Shown: positions 16,878 to 27,678 of the stretch, in pieces | Position numbering within the stretch: the first letter of the stretch is position 1 | How the letters are laid out: the number at the start of each line of letters is the position of its first letter | From: Bacillus sp. OK048 | GTDB lineage: Bacteria > Bacillota > Bacilli > Bacillales > Cytobacillaceae | Length of the DNA: 64,000 nucleotides | Assembly (NCBI RefSeq): GCF_900103525.1 | Contig: NZ_FNHN01000007.1 | Location: forward strand, 124,001-188,000 | Direction: 5' to 3' | Position numbers and translations under genes: made by a program | Notes under the pieces: model-generated | Told to the model about the DNA's origin: nothing | The model's database searches: none | Seen by the model: only the letters and a program-made list of their open reading frames with translations

Positions 16878-17096
16878 AAGAATACCCTCCTTTGCCATTC
16901 CTAGAAATTCCTTAGTATCAGTATTGTGACAAAACAGAGGTTTTAAACGATTTGAATGAAAAAATTTCTAGGAATTTTAATAGGATTTTGCTAGACTGTT
17001 GCTTATGATTGTAATTCAATCGTTTGGGTACTATAAAAATGGAGTGAATGGATAGTGATCAATGCTAACTAAACAGAATCTGGAGGAAGATACAGC

Positions 17097-17924
17097 ATGA
17101 CGATTTGGTTTACAGAAAAGCAAACCGAAAACTTCGGAATCACCATGAAGGTAAATAAAACTTTACATACGGAACAAACAGAATTTCAAAAGCTAGATAT
17201 GGTCGAAACGGAAGAATGGGGCAATATGCTTCTTTTAGACGACATGGTGATGACATCTGTAAAAGATGAGTTTGTTTATCATGAAATGGTGGCACATGTT
17301 CCTTTGTTTACACATCCAAACCCAGAGAACGTTTTAGTAGTCGGCGGCGGCGATGGCGGCGTTATTCGCGAAGTTTTAAAGCACCCAAGCGTGAGGAAAG
17401 CAACACTTGTCGATATCGACGGAAAAGTAATTGAGTACTCTAAGAAGTTTTTGCCTGAAATCGCTGGAATGCTTGATGACCCACGTGTAGAAGTGCGTGT
17501 GGATGACGGCTTCATGCACATTGCCAAAAGTGAAAATGAGTATGACGTGATTATGGTGGATTCCACAGAGCCTGTAGGTCCTGCGGTGAACCTGTTTACC
17601 AAGGGGTTCTATGCAGGGATTTCGAAGGCATTGAAAGAAGACGGAATCTTTGTGGCTCAATCCGATAATCCATGGTTCAAGGCAGAGTTAATTCGCCACG
17701 TACAGCGCGACGTCCGCGAAATATTCCCGATTACACGCTTGTATGTAGCCAATATTCCTACATATCCAAGCGGACTATGGGCATTCACCATCGGATCCAA
17801 AAAATACGATCCACTGGAAGTAACCGAAGACCGCTTCCATGAAATCGAAACCAAATACTACACCAAAGAACTGCACAAAGCAGCATTCGTATTACCGAAA
17901 TTTGTAGGGGATTTAGTGAAATAA
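17097..17924 (+). CDS. speE: Polyamine aminopropyltransferase (spermidine synthase) SpeE
   Basis: SpeE transfers aminopropyl from decarboxylated SAM to putrescine. The 275-residue protein has the nucleotide-binding [17 protein letters not shown] and the catalytic-loop [10 protein letters not shown]. The ATG follows CTGGAGGA. speB lies 99 bp downstream; together they turn agmatine into putrescine and then spermidine. Confidence 0.96.
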   Translation: MTIWFTEKQTENFGITMKVNKTLHTEQTEFQKLDMVETEEWGNMLLLDDMVMTSVKDEFVYHEMVAHVPLFTHPNPENVLVVGGGDGGVIREVLKHPSVRKATLVDIDGKVIEYSKKFLPEIAGMLDDPRVEVRVDDGFMHIAKSENEYDVIMVDSTEPVGPAVNLFTKGFYAGISKALKEDGIFVAQSDNPWFKAELIRHVQRDVREIFPITRLYVANIPTYPSGLWAFTIGSKKYDPLEVTEDRFHEIETKYYTKELHKAAFVLPKFVGDLVK

Positions 17925-17945
17925 TGAGGGCCAGTTGTTCGTCAA

Positions 17946-17990
17946 CTGTCCGCCTGGGGTGGACAGTGTCCACGAGCGGTGACAGGCACC
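17946..17990 (+). repeat. Short dispersed repeat family D, copy 1
   Basis: The block CTGGGGTGGACAGTGTCC continues to CACGAGCGGTGACAGGCACC. An almost identical block lies at 21195-21240, and a GGTGCCTGTC fragment occurs in the speB terminator. It can fold through GTCC/GGAC pairing. Confidence 0.75.
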
Positions 17991-18023
17991 AAAAAGTGAA
18001 TACATAAAAGTGAGGTTAGTTAG

Positions 18024-18899
18024 ATGCGTTTTGATGAGGCTTATTCAGGTAATGTGTTTATTAAGAGTCACCAAAATTTTGAGGAGAGTCAGGTGGTTCT
18101 TTATGGGATGCCGATGGACTGGACGGTTAGTTTCCGCCCGGGTTCGCGTTTTGGACCGTCTCGAATTCGCGAGGTTTCGGTAGGTTTAGAGGAATATAGT
18201 GCTTATCTAGATCGGGAGCTTGATGTCGATGTAAAATACTTCGATGCCGGTGATATTCCGCTTCCATTCGGGAATGCACAAAGAAGTCTTGATTTGATCG
18301 AGGAGTTTGTCGACCAAGTCCTTGCTGCTGGAAAGTTTCCATTTGGGATGGGCGGGGAGCATTTAGTATCCTGGCCGGTAATGAAGGCGGTACATAAGAA
18401 ATATCCTGATTTAGCGATCATCCATATGGATGCTCATACTGACCTTCGTGAGCAATATGAAGGCGAGCCATTATCACATTCCACTCCGATTCGCAAAATT
18501 GCTGAACATATCGGGCCGAAAAACGTGTATTCTTTTGGCATCCGCTCAGGGATGAAGGAAGAATTCCAATGGGCGAAAGAGAACGGCATGCATCTTTCTA
18601 AATTCGAAGTACTCCAGCCGTTAAAAGAAGTGCTTCCTGAACTTGCCGGACGCCCTGTATATGTGACGATTGATATCGACGTTCTTGATCCTGCACACGC
18701 ACCAGGGACAGGTACGGTGGACGCCGGCGGGATTACGTCAAAAGAGCTGCTTGCCTCTATCCATGAAATTGCCCGCTCGGGTGTCAACGTCGTCGGCTGC
18801 GACCTTGTTGAGGTGGCGCCGATTTACGATCCATCGGAACAAACGGCGAACACGGCAAGCAAGTTGATTCGTGAAATGCTGCTTGGCTGGGTGAAATAG
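18024..18899 (+). CDS. speB: Agmatinase SpeB
   Basis: SpeB hydrolyses agmatine to putrescine and urea. The 291-residue ureohydrolase shows the manganese ligand motifs GGEHLVS, DAHTDLR and DIDVLDPAHAPGTGT. AGTGAGG precedes the ATG. It pairs with speE upstream. Confidence 0.95.
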   Translation: MRFDEAYSGNVFIKSHQNFEESQVVLYGMPMDWTVSFRPGSRFGPSRIREVSVGLEEYSAYLDRELDVDVKYFDAGDIPLPFGNAQRSLDLIEEFVDQVLAAGKFPFGMGGEHLVSWPVMKAVHKKYPDLAIIHMDAHTDLREQYEGEPLSHSTPIRKIAEHIGPKNVYSFGIRSGMKEEFQWAKENGMHLSKFEVLQPLKEVLPELAGRPVYVTIDIDVLDPAHAPGTGTVDAGGITSKELLASIHEIARSGVNVVGCDLVEVAPIYDPSEQTANTASKLIREMLLGWVK

Positions 18900-18905
18900 A
18901 ACCAT

Positions 18906-18942
18906 TTTGGTGCCTGTCCTAATATTAAGGGGCAGGCATCTT
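18906..18942 (+). terminator. Terminator-like hairpin after speB
   Basis: TGGTGCCTGTCC pairs with GGGGCAGGCATC, followed by TTTTG. The stem reuses the GGTGCCTGTC word of repeat family D. Confidence 0.65.
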
Positions 18943-19055
18943 TTGTATTGTGGCTCCTCAATCGTTTATAATAGAAAAGGTGCCCTAGTCGGCAAACTAA
19001 GAAAATTCTATGGACCTGCAATAGGTTTATTTTAAAAAAAGGGTGTGCATTACGG

Positions 19056-19475
19056 TTGTCAATCCCTGAATTACCGGTAAAAATTACTGTGAAAACGACC
19101 ATTGATCAGGATGAGACTTTTGAATTGCTGGTTTTTGGTACATACTTTGAAAAAGGAAATGCGGCTTATCTTCGATATGAGGAAGTGATGGAAGAGGGAA
19201 GTGTCCGAACGATTGTGAAAATGGGCATCGATGCAGCCTTGATTTTACGCGGTGGTGCGGTGAAGATGCGCCTGCCGTTTGAAGTGAATCGGAGGTTGAA
19301 TGGCAGTTATGAAATGCCGTTTGGCCAGTTTGCAACAGAGACAATGGCAAAAAGGATGGACTATTCCTATGAAAATGGTAAAGGAAGTTTTAGCGTGCTT
19401 TATGATTTCTTGATGGATGGTGCCGCTAAGAATACATATGAGTTAGAAATAGTCTTTCAGGAGGAGAATAAATGA
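19056..19475 (+). CDS. ywiB: DUF1934 family protein YwiB
   Basis: This 139-residue calycin-like beta-barrel protein of unknown function is conserved directly upstream of argS in bacilli. The start appears to be TTG 19056 with AAAGGG about 12 bp upstream. The stop overlaps the argS start by 4 bp (ATGA), so translation is coupled. Confidence 0.85.
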   Translation: MSIPELPVKITVKTTIDQDETFELLVFGTYFEKGNAAYLRYEEVMEEGSVRTIVKMGIDAALILRGGAVKMRLPFEVNRRLNGSYEMPFGQFATETMAKRMDYSYENGKGSFSVLYDFLMDGAAKNTYELEIVFQEENK

Positions 19476-21142
19476 ATATAGTTGAACAGGTTCAAAGTCG
19501 GTTAAAAGAGGAAATTCGGGCGGCGGTTGTGAAGGCCAATCTCGCAACAGAAGAACAGATTCCCGATGTGGTTTTGGAAATACCGAAGGAAAAGGCGCAT
19601 GGCGATTATTCTACCAACATGGCGATGCAGCTGGCACGTGTCGCAAAGAAAGCGCCACGAATGATTGCTGAAGCGCTGATTGAGAATTTCGACAGCTCGA
19701 AAGCCTCGATTGAAAAAATTGAATTAGCTGGTCCAGGATTTATTAATTTTTATATGAACAATGCGTACTTAACCGATTTGATTCCGACGGTTCTTGAGGC
19801 TGGGGAAAAGTACGGAGAAACAAGTGTTGGCGGCAAGCAAAAGGTTCAAGTCGAGTTTGTTTCAGCGAATCCTACCGGTGACCTCCACCTTGGCCATGCA
19901 CGTGGTGCTGCTGTCGGTGATTCGCTTTGCAATATTTTAGCGAAAGCAGGCTATGATGTATCGCGTGAATACTATATTAATGACGCAGGAAATCAGATTA
20001 ATAACCTTGCCAAGTCTGTAGAGGCGCGTTATTTTCAGGCGTTAGGACTTGATAAACCTATGCCGGAGGACGGATACCATGGTGCGGATATCATCGGGAT
20101 TGGGAAGACGTTGGCTGAAGAGTTTGGCGATAAATATGTCAACGTGGATGAGCAGGAGCGTTTTGAGTTTTTCCGTGAATATGGCTTGAAGGTTGAAATG
20201 GCAAAATTACAAAAGGACCTGGAAGATTTCCGTGTTAAGTTTGATGTTTGGTATTCGGAAACGTCCCTTTATAAAAATGGAAAAATCGATGAGGCGCTAA
20301 AAGTGCTTCGTGACAACGGCTATATTTATGAGGAAGAGGGCGCGACTTGGCTTCGTTCAATGGACTTCGGCGATGATAAGAACCGCGTGCTCATTAAGCA
20401 GGATGGGTCGTATACGTATTTGACACCAGATATCGCTTATCATAAAGATAAGCTTGACCGCGGCTTTGAAAAGCTGATCAATATTTGGGGTGCGGACCAT
20501 CACGGCTATATCCCGCGGATGAAGGCGGCGATTCAGTCATTAGGGTATGCGAGTGACGCCCTCGAGGTGGAAATCATTCAGCTTGTACATCTGTACAAAG
20601 ATGGAGAAAAGATGAAGATGAGCAAGCGTACCGGTAAAGCTGTGACGATGCGTGATTTGGTCGATGAGGTTGGTCTTGACGCGACTCGTTACTTCTTCGC
20701 GATGAGAAGTTCGGATACGCATATGGACTTTGACTTGGATTTAGCGGTATCGGAATCGAATGAAAATCCGGTATATTATGCTCAATATGCCCATGCGCGG
20801 ATTTGCAGTATCCTGCGATCAGGTGAGGAGCAGGGAATGACAGCTGACCAGAACGCGGATTTTGCCTTAATCGGGGCGGAAAAGGAAATTGAGTTATTGA
20901 AAAAGCTTGGAGAATTCCCGCAGGCGGTTGGCGAGGCTGCGTTGAAGCGTGTGCCGCACCGCGTGACGAACTATATTATGGAGCTTGCGTCAACATTCCA
21001 TAGCTTCTACAACGCGGAAAAAGTGCTAGATAACGAGCATCCAGAGCGTACAAAGGCTCGACTTGCATTAATCAAGACCGTTCAAATCACACTGCGCAAC
21101 GCCTTGAAATTAATCGGTGTTTCCGCTCCAGAAAAAATGTAA
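19472..21142 (+). CDS. argS: Arginyl-tRNA synthetase ArgS
   Basis: This 556-residue class I synthetase charges tRNA-Arg. It has an N-terminal Add1 domain, the HIGH-type motif HLGHARG (about 139) and the KMSKR-type motif KMSKRTG (about 382), and a C-terminal anticodon-binding domain. It overlaps ywiB by 4 bp and is followed by a clear terminator. Confidence 0.97.
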   Translation: MNIVEQVQSRLKEEIRAAVVKANLATEEQIPDVVLEIPKEKAHGDYSTNMAMQLARVAKKAPRMIAEALIENFDSSKASIEKIELAGPGFINFYMNNAYLTDLIPTVLEAGEKYGETSVGGKQKVQVEFVSANPTGDLHLGHARGAAVGDSLCNILAKAGYDVSREYYINDAGNQINNLAKSVEARYFQALGLDKPMPEDGYHGADIIGIGKTLAEEFGDKYVNVDEQERFEFFREYGLKVEMAKLQKDLEDFRVKFDVWYSETSLYKNGKIDEALKVLRDNGYIYEEEGATWLRSMDFGDDKNRVLIKQDGSYTYLTPDIAYHKDKLDRGFEKLINIWGADHHGYIPRMKAAIQSLGYASDALEVEIIQLVHLYKDGEKMKMSKRTGKAVTMRDLVDEVGLDATRYFFAMRSSDTHMDFDLDLAVSESNENPVYYAQYAHARICSILRSGEEQGMTADQNADFALIGAEKEIELLKKLGEFPQAVGEAALKRVPHRVTNYIMELASTFHSFYNAEKVLDNEHPERTKARLALIKTVQITLRNALKLIGVSAPEKM

Positions 21143-21150
21143 TCAAAAAT

Positions 21151-21175
21151 GGCTCCCAATTTGGGAGCCTTTTTT
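21151..21175 (+). terminator. Terminator after argS
   Basis: GGCTCCCAA pairs with TTGGGAGCC, followed by TTTTT. Confidence 0.93.
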
Positions 21176-21194
21176 AAATGGAAAATGATCTTCA

Positions 21195-21240
21195 GTGTCC
21201 ACCTGGGGTGGAAAGTGTCCACGAGCGGTGACAGGCACCG
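21195..21240 (+). repeat. Short dispersed repeat family D, copy 2
   Basis: It shares GTGTCC, CTGGGGTGG and GTGTCCACGAGCGGTGACAG with the copy at 17.95 kb. The final word AGGCACCGAATA is itself doubled. Confidence 0.75.
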
Positions 21241-21310
21241 AATAGGCACCGAATAATTATCTGTTTTTTGGTAGATATTAAAAAGGTAATTTTAACGAGG
21301 AGTGGGCAGT

Positions 21311-21490
21311 ATGAATGTGGGTAGAGCGAAGGAAATTGCTGAGTCGATGGATATGGTTCAGGTAACGTATGAAGGAACGCCGGTGATTATTCAGCATGTC
21401 GATGAGACTACGAAGATGGCGAGGATTTATTCAAAGACAGATCCGGAAAATGAACGGGATGTTCCAGTTTTGAATCTAATTGAAGAATAG
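21311..21490 (+). CDS. sspH: H-type small acid-soluble spore protein
   Basis: This 59-residue protein ([20 protein letters not shown]...) matches the SASP-H family of forespore-made minor SASPs. The ATG at 21311 follows GAGGAG with about 8 bp spacing; an upstream in-frame GTG overlaps that site. It is monocistronic with its own terminator. Confidence 0.92.
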   Translation: MNVGRAKEIAESMDMVQVTYEGTPVIIQHVDETTKMARIYSKTDPENERDVPVLNLIEE

Positions 21491-21520
21491 AAAGAGTCTC
21501 CGCGATGGGAGACTCTTTTC
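21491..21520 (+). terminator. Terminator after sspH
   Basis: AAAGAGTCTCC pairs with GGGAGACTCTTTT. Confidence 0.9.
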
Positions 21521-21522
21521 TT

Positions 21523-21651
21523 TTAAACCCCTTGCGAGTGTTTGTGATTTGGTAGTTTGTTTTCTGGGGTGTTTTTGCCGCGTTTTTTATTTTTTTCTTG
21601 CTTTTTTTGGTTTTCGGCTAGTCTTTGTACGAATTGGCTGGTGCTTTCCAT
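21523..21651 (-). CDS. Small basic protein, DUF4023-like (42 residues)
   Basis: A leftward frame of 42 codons begins MESTSQFVQRLAENQKKQ and continues with a Lys/Asn-rich stretch to a KLPNHKH-like end. AAGGAGGG lies about 7 bp before the ATG. The composition and the ...FVxRLxENQKK...KLPN pattern resemble the DUF4023 proteins of bacilli. Function is unknown. Family assignment is from memory; the strong ribosome binding site is the direct evidence. Confidence 0.7.
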   Translation of the reverse strand: MESTSQFVQRLAENQKKQEKNKKRGKNTPENKLPNHKHSQGV

Positions 21652-21717
21652 CAATAATCCCTCCTTGTTGGAATCTGTTGTTACTTTAACCATTCCTATT
21701 AGAAAAAATGCACGTGA

Positions 21718-22674
21718 TTATTTGATCTCGATGGCAGCCCCGCGAATCCGCTTAAAACCCCGAACTTTGCTCATGTCTTCCACTAATTTCAGCGTGGCTT
21801 GGTCCTTGGCTTTGGCTTCGATCATGAAATCGACGTCCTGTCCCAATGCTTTTACCATTTTTACAAAGGGCATGATAAATTCAAGGTCGACGAAATCGGC
21901 ATGGGAACGGAACTCCTTTTCACCTTTAGGGGAAGAAATGTGAACTTTCGGTAAAAGGTCTATATGCTCCCATGTTTGAAAAATTCTCGGTAGCAGTTTT
22001 TCGAGCGGTGTTTCACAGGGGTTAGCCATGTGATGATGATAGTCAAGCACAAAAGGGACGGTCTCTTTTTCACAGGCGAGGAGGGTTTCTTCTGCATGAT
22101 AGGTTTTATCATCATTCTCCAACGTCATGGACCGTTTAATATGGGGCGGTAATCTCTTTAGGTTTTCATGGAATCGGACAATCGTTCCCACTTTATCACC
22201 ATAGGCACCACCAATATGAATATTCATCATCCCCCTGTCCTCCACACCCATCGCTTCAAACATTCGATAATGGTATTCCATATCGATCACCGCATTATCG
22301 GTTATTTTTGTTTGCGGTGAGGTGAACAACGTAAACTGGTTTGGATGAAAACTTACTCGCAATTGGTGCCTCTTGATTAATTCACCAATTTCCTGCCATT
22401 CTTTTTTAAAAGGAGTGACAAAATCCCAAAATACCTCGGGATGGGTGGCCAATGGAACGAGTGAACTGGATAGCCGATACAATTCAATTTCATGAGCCAA
22501 ATTGAAATAGAGCATTCGCAATGTATGAGAAAGATTTAATTTTGTGAGCTCCAATAACTTTTCATTACGCTCTTGTTTAGATAATTGCTGGTAGCGTGTG
22601 AATGTTAGTGTTTTCGACGGAGAAGCGTCCCACAGCGTAATGGCCGTCGAAACATATCCGAACCGAATCTTCAT
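21718..22674 (-). CDS. uvsE: UV damage endonuclease UvsE (UVDE)
   Basis: UvsE nicks DNA 5' to UV photoproducts, an alternative to nucleotide excision repair. The 318-residue TIM-barrel protein shows [41 protein letters not shown] and MIEAKAKD, which contain the metal-binding His, Glu and Asp residues. AAGGAG precedes ATG 22674; the longer frame has no ribosome binding site. In B. subtilis this gene is ywjD and contributes to spore UV resistance. Confidence 0.93.
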   Translation of the reverse strand: MKIRFGYVSTAITLWDASPSKTLTFTRYQQLSKQERNEKLLELTKLNLSHTLRMLYFNLAHEIELYRLSSSLVPLATHPEVFWDFVTPFKKEWQEIGELIKRHQLRVSFHPNQFTLFTSPQTKITDNAVIDMEYHYRMFEAMGVEDRGMMNIHIGGAYGDKVGTIVRFHENLKRLPPHIKRSMTLENDDKTYHAEETLLACEKETVPFVLDYHHHMANPCETPLEKLLPRIFQTWEHIDLLPKVHISSPKGEKEFRSHADFVDLEFIMPFVKMVKALGQDVDFMIEAKAKDQATLKLVEDMSKVRGFKRIRGAAIEIK

Positions 22675-22732
22675 GACAATTCTCCTTACTAGGGATACCA
22701 ATAATTTTTCGTAACAACAATCCTTGCCAAAC

Positions 22733-23935
22733 CTATAAAAAAAGTGACACAGCACCGGCGATGACTTCTTTAAAGGATCTGAAAAGGTTTGGCTTATTGA
22801 GATCTGTTAACGTCAAGGGTCTAGAGTCAAGAATGTCCTTCTGTAATACATCCTTAAATCGTTCAACAAATACAGGGTCATGAAAATAGCAGTTAATTTC
22901 TTTATTTAAAAATAAACTTCGTTGATCAAAATTGGCTGTGCCGATATCGCAGATTTTATCATCAATAACAATTGATTTTGCATGATAAAAACCTTTTTTA
23001 TATTGATAAACCTGTGCGCCTGCCTGTAATAGTGATCGTAAATATCGGTAGGATGCTTCCTGTACAAGCATATGATCAGTGGTGTAAGGAACAACAATGG
23101 TAATCGAAACTCCACGTTTTAATGCATCCAGGAGTCCCTTTAGTAATTGCCTACTTGGGATGAAATAAGGTGTTCCAATCATAATCGTCTGATCCGCATG
23201 TTGGATTAACTCCAAGTATTTCTTTTCGAGAAGTCCTGCCTCTGTTGGTACAAATTGATGTGAAGCATGACCTTTGGGCTGTTTTAAGATGTAGGTGGAA
23301 TCATCCATGATCGCTTCTGATGCGTATTCCTTCCAGTCAATAAGAAACTCAGCTTGTAAAAATGGAACGCTCTCCCCAGTGATTTTCAAGTGGTAATCGC
23401 GCCAGGGACTAAGCTTCGGATCCTGATCAATATATTCTTTTCCAATATTGAAGCCGCCCAAGTAGCCAATTTTGCCATCAATAATCGAAATCTTGCGATG
23501 GTTGCGCACTTGCATGGAATAAAAGAGATAGGGCAGCTTAATCCGATTGCTAAAGGCAAGCTGAACACCTGCCGTTCGCAATTCATTTGCAATCTTCTTG
23601 TTCACCTTGTGACTGCCAAGCCGGTCAACGAGCAGCCGGACTTCCACGCCTTCCTTGGCCTTTGTTTTTAAAAGAGAGTAAAACTCCTGGCTAAAATGGT
23701 CATTCTTGACGATATAAAACAGAATGTGAATATGGAGCCTTGCATGTTTTATTTCATTAAAATAATCAGCAAACAGTTCTTTCCCATGTGGAAAGATATC
23801 GAAGTTTCCATAAAGTATCGGTGTTGCCTGATTGCGGACAATACGGAGGTGCTTTCTTCTCCCTAGGTGAAAATCAAGATAAAGCCAGACAATGATAAGA
23901 AGTATAAATGCGATGATGATGGATGTTACCTTCAT
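22733..23935 (-). CDS. Cardiolipin synthase / phospholipase D family (YwjE-like)
   Basis: This 400-residue protein has one N-terminal membrane helix and two HKD motifs, [20 protein letters not shown] and [20 protein letters not shown], as in bacterial cardiolipin synthases. GGAGG 7-9 bp upstream fixes ATG 23935; an earlier TTG overlaps it. It lies 58 bp upstream of uvsE on the same strand, so the pair may be co-transcribed, as ywjE-ywjD. Which cls paralogue it replaces is uncertain. Confidence 0.88.
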   Translation of the reverse strand: MKVTSIIIAFILLIIVWLYLDFHLGRRKHLRIVRNQATPILYGNFDIFPHGKELFADYFNEIKHARLHIHILFYIVKNDHFSQEFYSLLKTKAKEGVEVRLLVDRLGSHKVNKKIANELRTAGVQLAFSNRIKLPYLFYSMQVRNHRKISIIDGKIGYLGGFNIGKEYIDQDPKLSPWRDYHLKITGESVPFLQAEFLIDWKEYASEAIMDDSTYILKQPKGHASHQFVPTEAGLLEKKYLELIQHADQTIMIGTPYFIPSRQLLKGLLDALKRGVSITIVVPYTTDHMLVQEASYRYLRSLLQAGAQVYQYKKGFYHAKSIVIDDKICDIGTANFDQRSLFLNKEINCYFHDPVFVERFKDVLQKDILDSRPLTLTDLNKPNLFRSFKEVIAGAVSLFL

Positions 23936-24030
23936 TCCAGTTCGTTCCTCCAATCATTTCTTTTAGGTTTGCCAAACAGAGTGGTAAGTATGAATTAGAT
24001 TAAATGTTAAATGTATTTTAAGAAAAATGT

Positions 24031-24058
24031 TTGACTGAATGCTCATTCATTATATAAT
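24031..24058 (+). promoter_or_regulatory. fadF promoter with overlapping FadR-type operator
   Basis: TTGACT (24031), a 16-bp spacer and TATAAT (24053) form a good sigma-A promoter. The spacer holds TGAATGCTCATTCA (24036-24049), an inverted repeat with the TGAATG/CATTCA half-sites of the Bacillus FadR operator. Binding there would block RNA polymerase until long-chain acyl-CoA releases FadR. Confidence 0.8.
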
Positions 24059-24139
24059 AGTGTTAATAGTATTCAGAAAATTTTATTGGTTTGGAATTTT
24101 CAACAAAAAATAAACAGGAAAACAAAGGGGGCGTTTTGA

Positions 24140-26239
24140 ATGAATGGGCTTTTATGGGTTAACCTCATTGCATTCCTAGCTGTAACCGCTTACGCAATCA
24201 GTCTGTTCGTTTATGTAGTGAAAACGAGGATTGCATTTATTAAGCTGGGAAAAAAGGTTGAGTTTGACACCAGAGTCAAAGATCGAATGCAAAAAGTCTG
24301 GGTCAATGTTTTTGGTCAGAAGAAGTTATTAAAGGACAAAAAGAGTGGAATCATGCACGTGATGTTCTTTTATGGCTTTATCCTCGTTCAATTTGGTGCG
24401 ATCGATTTTATTTGGAAAGGGTTAGGACCGGGTTCTCATTTACCTCTGGGACCGTTGTATGCTGGGTTTACTTTTTTCCAAGAAATCGTCACACTGATGA
24501 TCCTTGTTGCCGTCATTTGGGCATTTTACCGACGCTATGTTGAAAAACTTGTGCGCTTGAAGCGCAATTTTAAATCAGGTCTTGTGTTGATTTTTATCGG
24601 CGGATTAATGCTTTCTGTTCTTGTCGGGAACGGTATGGGCATCATCTGGCATGGTCACGAAGCCACTTGGACGGAGCCAATTGCCTCACTGATTGCGCTT
24701 ATTTTTTCAGGGATTGGCGAAACCGCTTCAATTGTTGTATTTTACCTGGCCTGGTGGGCACATCTGCTATTCTTATTAACCTTCTTAGTGTATGTACCGC
24801 AATCCAAGCACGCACACTTAATTGCCGGACCGGCAAACGTCTATTTTAACCGTTTGGAAAAGCCAGGAAAGTTGAAAAAGGTCGATTTTGAGGACGAGTC
24901 ACAAGAATCCTTCGGAGTTGGAAAAATTGAAGATTTCACCCAGCACCAGATGATTGATTTTTATGCCTGTGTAGAATGTGGACGCTGTACGAATATGTGT
25001 CCGGCAACAGGAACGGGAAAAATGCTGTCGCCAATGGATTTAATTGTGAAAATGCGTGATCACTTAACGAACCATGGTGCAGCCGTTACCTCCAAACAGC
25101 CGTGGGTGCCAACGTTTGCTTTTGGTAATTCAACGGGTAACCAGATCGCCCTTGCTGCAAGTGGCCAAGGTGCCCAAGAATCAGCAGCAACTTTGGCCTA
25201 TAATCCAAGCTTGATTGGCGATGTGATTACGGAAGAGGAAATTTGGGCATGTACCACATGCCGAAACTGTGAGGACCAATGTCCGGTTATGAACGAACAC
25301 GTGGATAAAATCATCGACCTGCGCCGTTATCTTGTTTTAACAGAAGGAAAGCTGGATGCAGACGCACAGCGCGCGATGACCAACATCGAACGTCAAGGCA
25401 ATCCGTGGGGGTTAAACAGAAAAGAGCGCGAAACCTGGCGTGAGGTCCGCGAGGATGTTGAAATTCCAACGGTAAAAGAAATGAACAAAAAAGGCGAAGA
25501 GTTTGAATACTTATTCTGGGTTGGTTCGATGGGATCCTACGATAACCGCAGCCAGAAAATTGCTCTATCGTTTGCAAAGCTATTAAATGAAGCAGGCGTG
25601 AAGTTTGCTATCTTAGGGAATAAAGAGAAAAACTCTGGTGATACACCGCGTCGACTCGGCAATGAGTTCTTGTTCCAGGAGCTTGCAACAAAAAATATTG
25701 AGGAATTTGAAAAGGCAGAGGTTAAGAAAATTGTTACGATTGACCCGCATGCCTACAATATTTTCAAAAATGAATACCCTGACTTTGGGTTGGAGGCAGA
25801 GGTTTATCATCATACGGAGGTTCTTTATGAACTTGTTCGTGACGGAAAGCTTGTACCGAAGCATGCCGTCAATGAAAAGATTACCTTCCATGATTCTTGT
25901 TACCTTGGTCGTTATAACGACGTGTATGATCCACCACGTGAGATTTTGAAAGCAATCCCAGGTGTGCAGCTTGTGGAAATGGAAAGAAACAGAGAAACGG
26001 GAATGTGCTGTGGCGCAGGCGGCGGCTTAATGTGGATGGAAGAAGAAACCGGCCACCGGATTAATGTTTCCAGAACCGAGCAGGCGCTAGCGGTAAATCC
26101 TTCTGTAATTAGTTCTGGATGTCCATACTGCTTAACGATGCTATCAGACGGCACAAAGGCGAAAGAGGTAGAAGAAACGATTTCAACCTACGACGTTGCA
26201 GAACTTTTAGAAAAAGCAGTTTGTGGGGAAGTCGCGTAG
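24140..26239 (+). CDS. fadF: Membrane iron-sulfur reductase FadF (heterodisulfide-reductase-like)
   Basis: FadF is thought to carry electrons from fatty acid beta-oxidation (via electron transfer flavoprotein) to the quinone pool. The 699-residue protein has about six N-terminal membrane helices, two 4Fe-4S motifs (CVECGRCTNMCP and CTTCRNCEDQCP) and two C-terminal CCG-type domains (SCYLGRYN, GMCCGAGGG, SSGCPYC). AAAGGGGG precedes the ATG. The FadR-type operator upstream fits the fad regulon. Confidence 0.9.
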   Translation: MNGLLWVNLIAFLAVTAYAISLFVYVVKTRIAFIKLGKKVEFDTRVKDRMQKVWVNVFGQKKLLKDKKSGIMHVMFFYGFILVQFGAIDFIWKGLGPGSHLPLGPLYAGFTFFQEIVTLMILVAVIWAFYRRYVEKLVRLKRNFKSGLVLIFIGGLMLSVLVGNGMGIIWHGHEATWTEPIASLIALIFSGIGETASIVVFYLAWWAHLLFLLTFLVYVPQSKHAHLIAGPANVYFNRLEKPGKLKKVDFEDESQESFGVGKIEDFTQHQMIDFYACVECGRCTNMCPATGTGKMLSPMDLIVKMRDHLTNHGAAVTSKQPWVPTFAFGNSTGNQIALAASGQGAQESAATLAYNPSLIGDVITEEEIWACTTCRNCEDQCPVMNEHVDKIIDLRRYLVLTEGKLDADAQRAMTNIERQGNPWGLNRKERETWREVREDVEIPTVKEMNKKGEEFEYLFWVGSMGSYDNRSQKIALSFAKLLNEAGVKFAILGNKEKNSGDTPRRLGNEFLFQELATKNIEEFEKAEVKKIVTIDPHAYNIFKNEYPDFGLEAEVYHHTEVLYELVRDGKLVPKHAVNEKITFHDSCYLGRYNDVYDPPREILKAIPGVQLVEMERNRETGMCCGAGGGLMWMEEETGHRINVSRTEQALAVNPSVISSGCPYCLTMLSDGTKAKEVEETISTYDVAELLEKAVCGEVA

Positions 26240-26343
26240 AAAAGTGAAGGCGCCTTAATCGGAGCAAGAGGCTGCATGGCGAAGGTTGATTTGTTAACTG
26301 AATTCATTAAATTTTAGGAATTATGTGTAAAACAATTCAACTT

Positions 26344-26390
26344 TTGCCTTTTTTTATGTAAAATAGATAATGGTTAGGAAAACGCTTTCA
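26344..26390 (+). promoter_or_regulatory. Candidate promoter and cre site before the thiolase gene
   Basis: TTGCCT (26344), 16 bp and GATAAT (26366) may be a promoter. GGAAAACGCTTTCA (26377-26390) read on the minus strand fits the CcpA cre consensus with one mismatch and lies just downstream, a repressing position. A second imperfect palindrome GAGCGAGC/GTTCAGTC at about 26421-26436 could be an operator for the TetR protein encoded at 31.35 kb (inference). Confidence 0.45.
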
Positions 26391-26475
26391 AAGTAGGGGA
26401 TTTTTTTTACTGCTTTTTTCGAGCGAGCGTTCAGTCGGTAATGATGTAAAGCAATAAAAGGGGAGAGTGTTGGTA

Positions 26476-27663
26476 ATGGGGAGAAGTGTTATCTTAAGCG
26501 GGGTTCGAACACCATTTGGAAAGTTTGGCGGAGCACTTAGCAGCCTGACTGCTTCACAGCTTGGCGGTATCGTGGTCAAAGAAGCAATTCTTCGAGCTGG
26601 CGTAAATCCAGAAGATGTGCAGGAAGTGATTCTAGGATCAGTATTACAAGGCGGCCAAGGACAAATTCCATCACGTCAGGCAGCAAGAGAAGCGGGCCTT
26701 CCTTGGGAAGTGAAAACAGAAACGATTAATAAAGTTTGTGCATCGGGAATGCGGAGTGTCACGTTGGGCGATCAAATCATCCGTGCAGGTGATGAAGAGG
26801 TGATTGTCGCGGGCGGCATGGAATCGATGAGCAATGCGCCATATATTTTACCAAAAGCACGCTGGGGCTTAAAAATGGGCGATTCGTCTGTAAAGGACTT
26901 AATGATTCATGACGGCTTAAGCTGCAGCTTCACCGGTGCCCATATGGGAACATACGGAAATTCCACTGCCAAAGAAATGGAAATCAGCCGTGAAGCTCAG
27001 GATGAGTGGGCATTTAGAAGTCATCAGCGGGCAATTGCCGCCATCGAAAACGGTATTTTTGCAGAAGAAATCGTGCCTGTCACCGTACCGCAGCGTAAAG
27101 GGGCACCAGTTGTCGTAGAGCATGATGAGTCACCACGAAAGGACACCTCCATTGAAAGACTTGCAAAATTAGGACCGGTATTTAACCCAGACGGAACGAT
27201 TACAGCGGGAAATGCACCTGGAATCAATGACGGTGCAGCAGCACTCGTTATCATGAGCGAAGAACGGGCTTTACGCGAAGGGTATCAGCCGGAAGCGGTG
27301 ATCCTAGGTCATTCAGCCATTGCCGTGGAAGCTAAGGATTTCCCACAAACACCAGGACTTGTTATCAACAGCTTATTGAAAAAGACAGGAAAGACGGTCG
27401 AGGAAATTGACCTATTTGAAATTAATGAAGCCTTTGCTGCTGTAGCGTTAGTGAGTGGGAAAATAGCCAATCTTGATCCTGAAAAGGTTAATGTCAACGG
27501 CGGTGCGGTCGCATTGGGTCATCCAATCGGAGCGAGCGGTGCGCGGATCATTATCACCTTAATGCATGAGTTAAAGCGCCGTGGCGGCGGAATCGGAATT
27601 GCCGCGATCTGCAGCGGCGGCGGCCAGGGAGATGCGGTGATGATTGAGGTGCCTAGAGGGTAG
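26476..27663 (+). CDS. Acetyl-CoA C-acetyltransferase (thiolase)
   Basis: This degradative or acetoacetyl-CoA thiolase of about 395 residues has the active-site Cys in [11 protein letters not shown] (about 88), the His loop [14 protein letters not shown] and the second Cys in [12 protein letters not shown] 26476 gives the usual N-terminus ([18 protein letters not shown]); GTG 26467 and TTG 26470 are also in frame and nearer to AAAAGGGG. It resembles MmgA and begins a short-chain acyl-CoA gene set. Confidence 0.93.
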   Translation: MGRSVILSGVRTPFGKFGGALSSLTASQLGGIVVKEAILRAGVNPEDVQEVILGSVLQGGQGQIPSRQAAREAGLPWEVKTETINKVCASGMRSVTLGDQIIRAGDEEVIVAGGMESMSNAPYILPKARWGLKMGDSSVKDLMIHDGLSCSFTGAHMGTYGNSTAKEMEISREAQDEWAFRSHQRAIAAIENGIFAEEIVPVTVPQRKGAPVVVEHDESPRKDTSIERLAKLGPVFNPDGTITAGNAPGINDGAAALVIMSEERALREGYQPEAVILGHSAIAVEAKDFPQTPGLVINSLLKKTGKTVEEIDLFEINEAFAAVALVSGKIANLDPEKVNVNGGAVALGHPIGASGARIIITLMHELKRRGGGIGIAAICSGGGQGDAVMIEVPRG

Positions 27664-27678
27664 ATGATTGTTTTCTTA

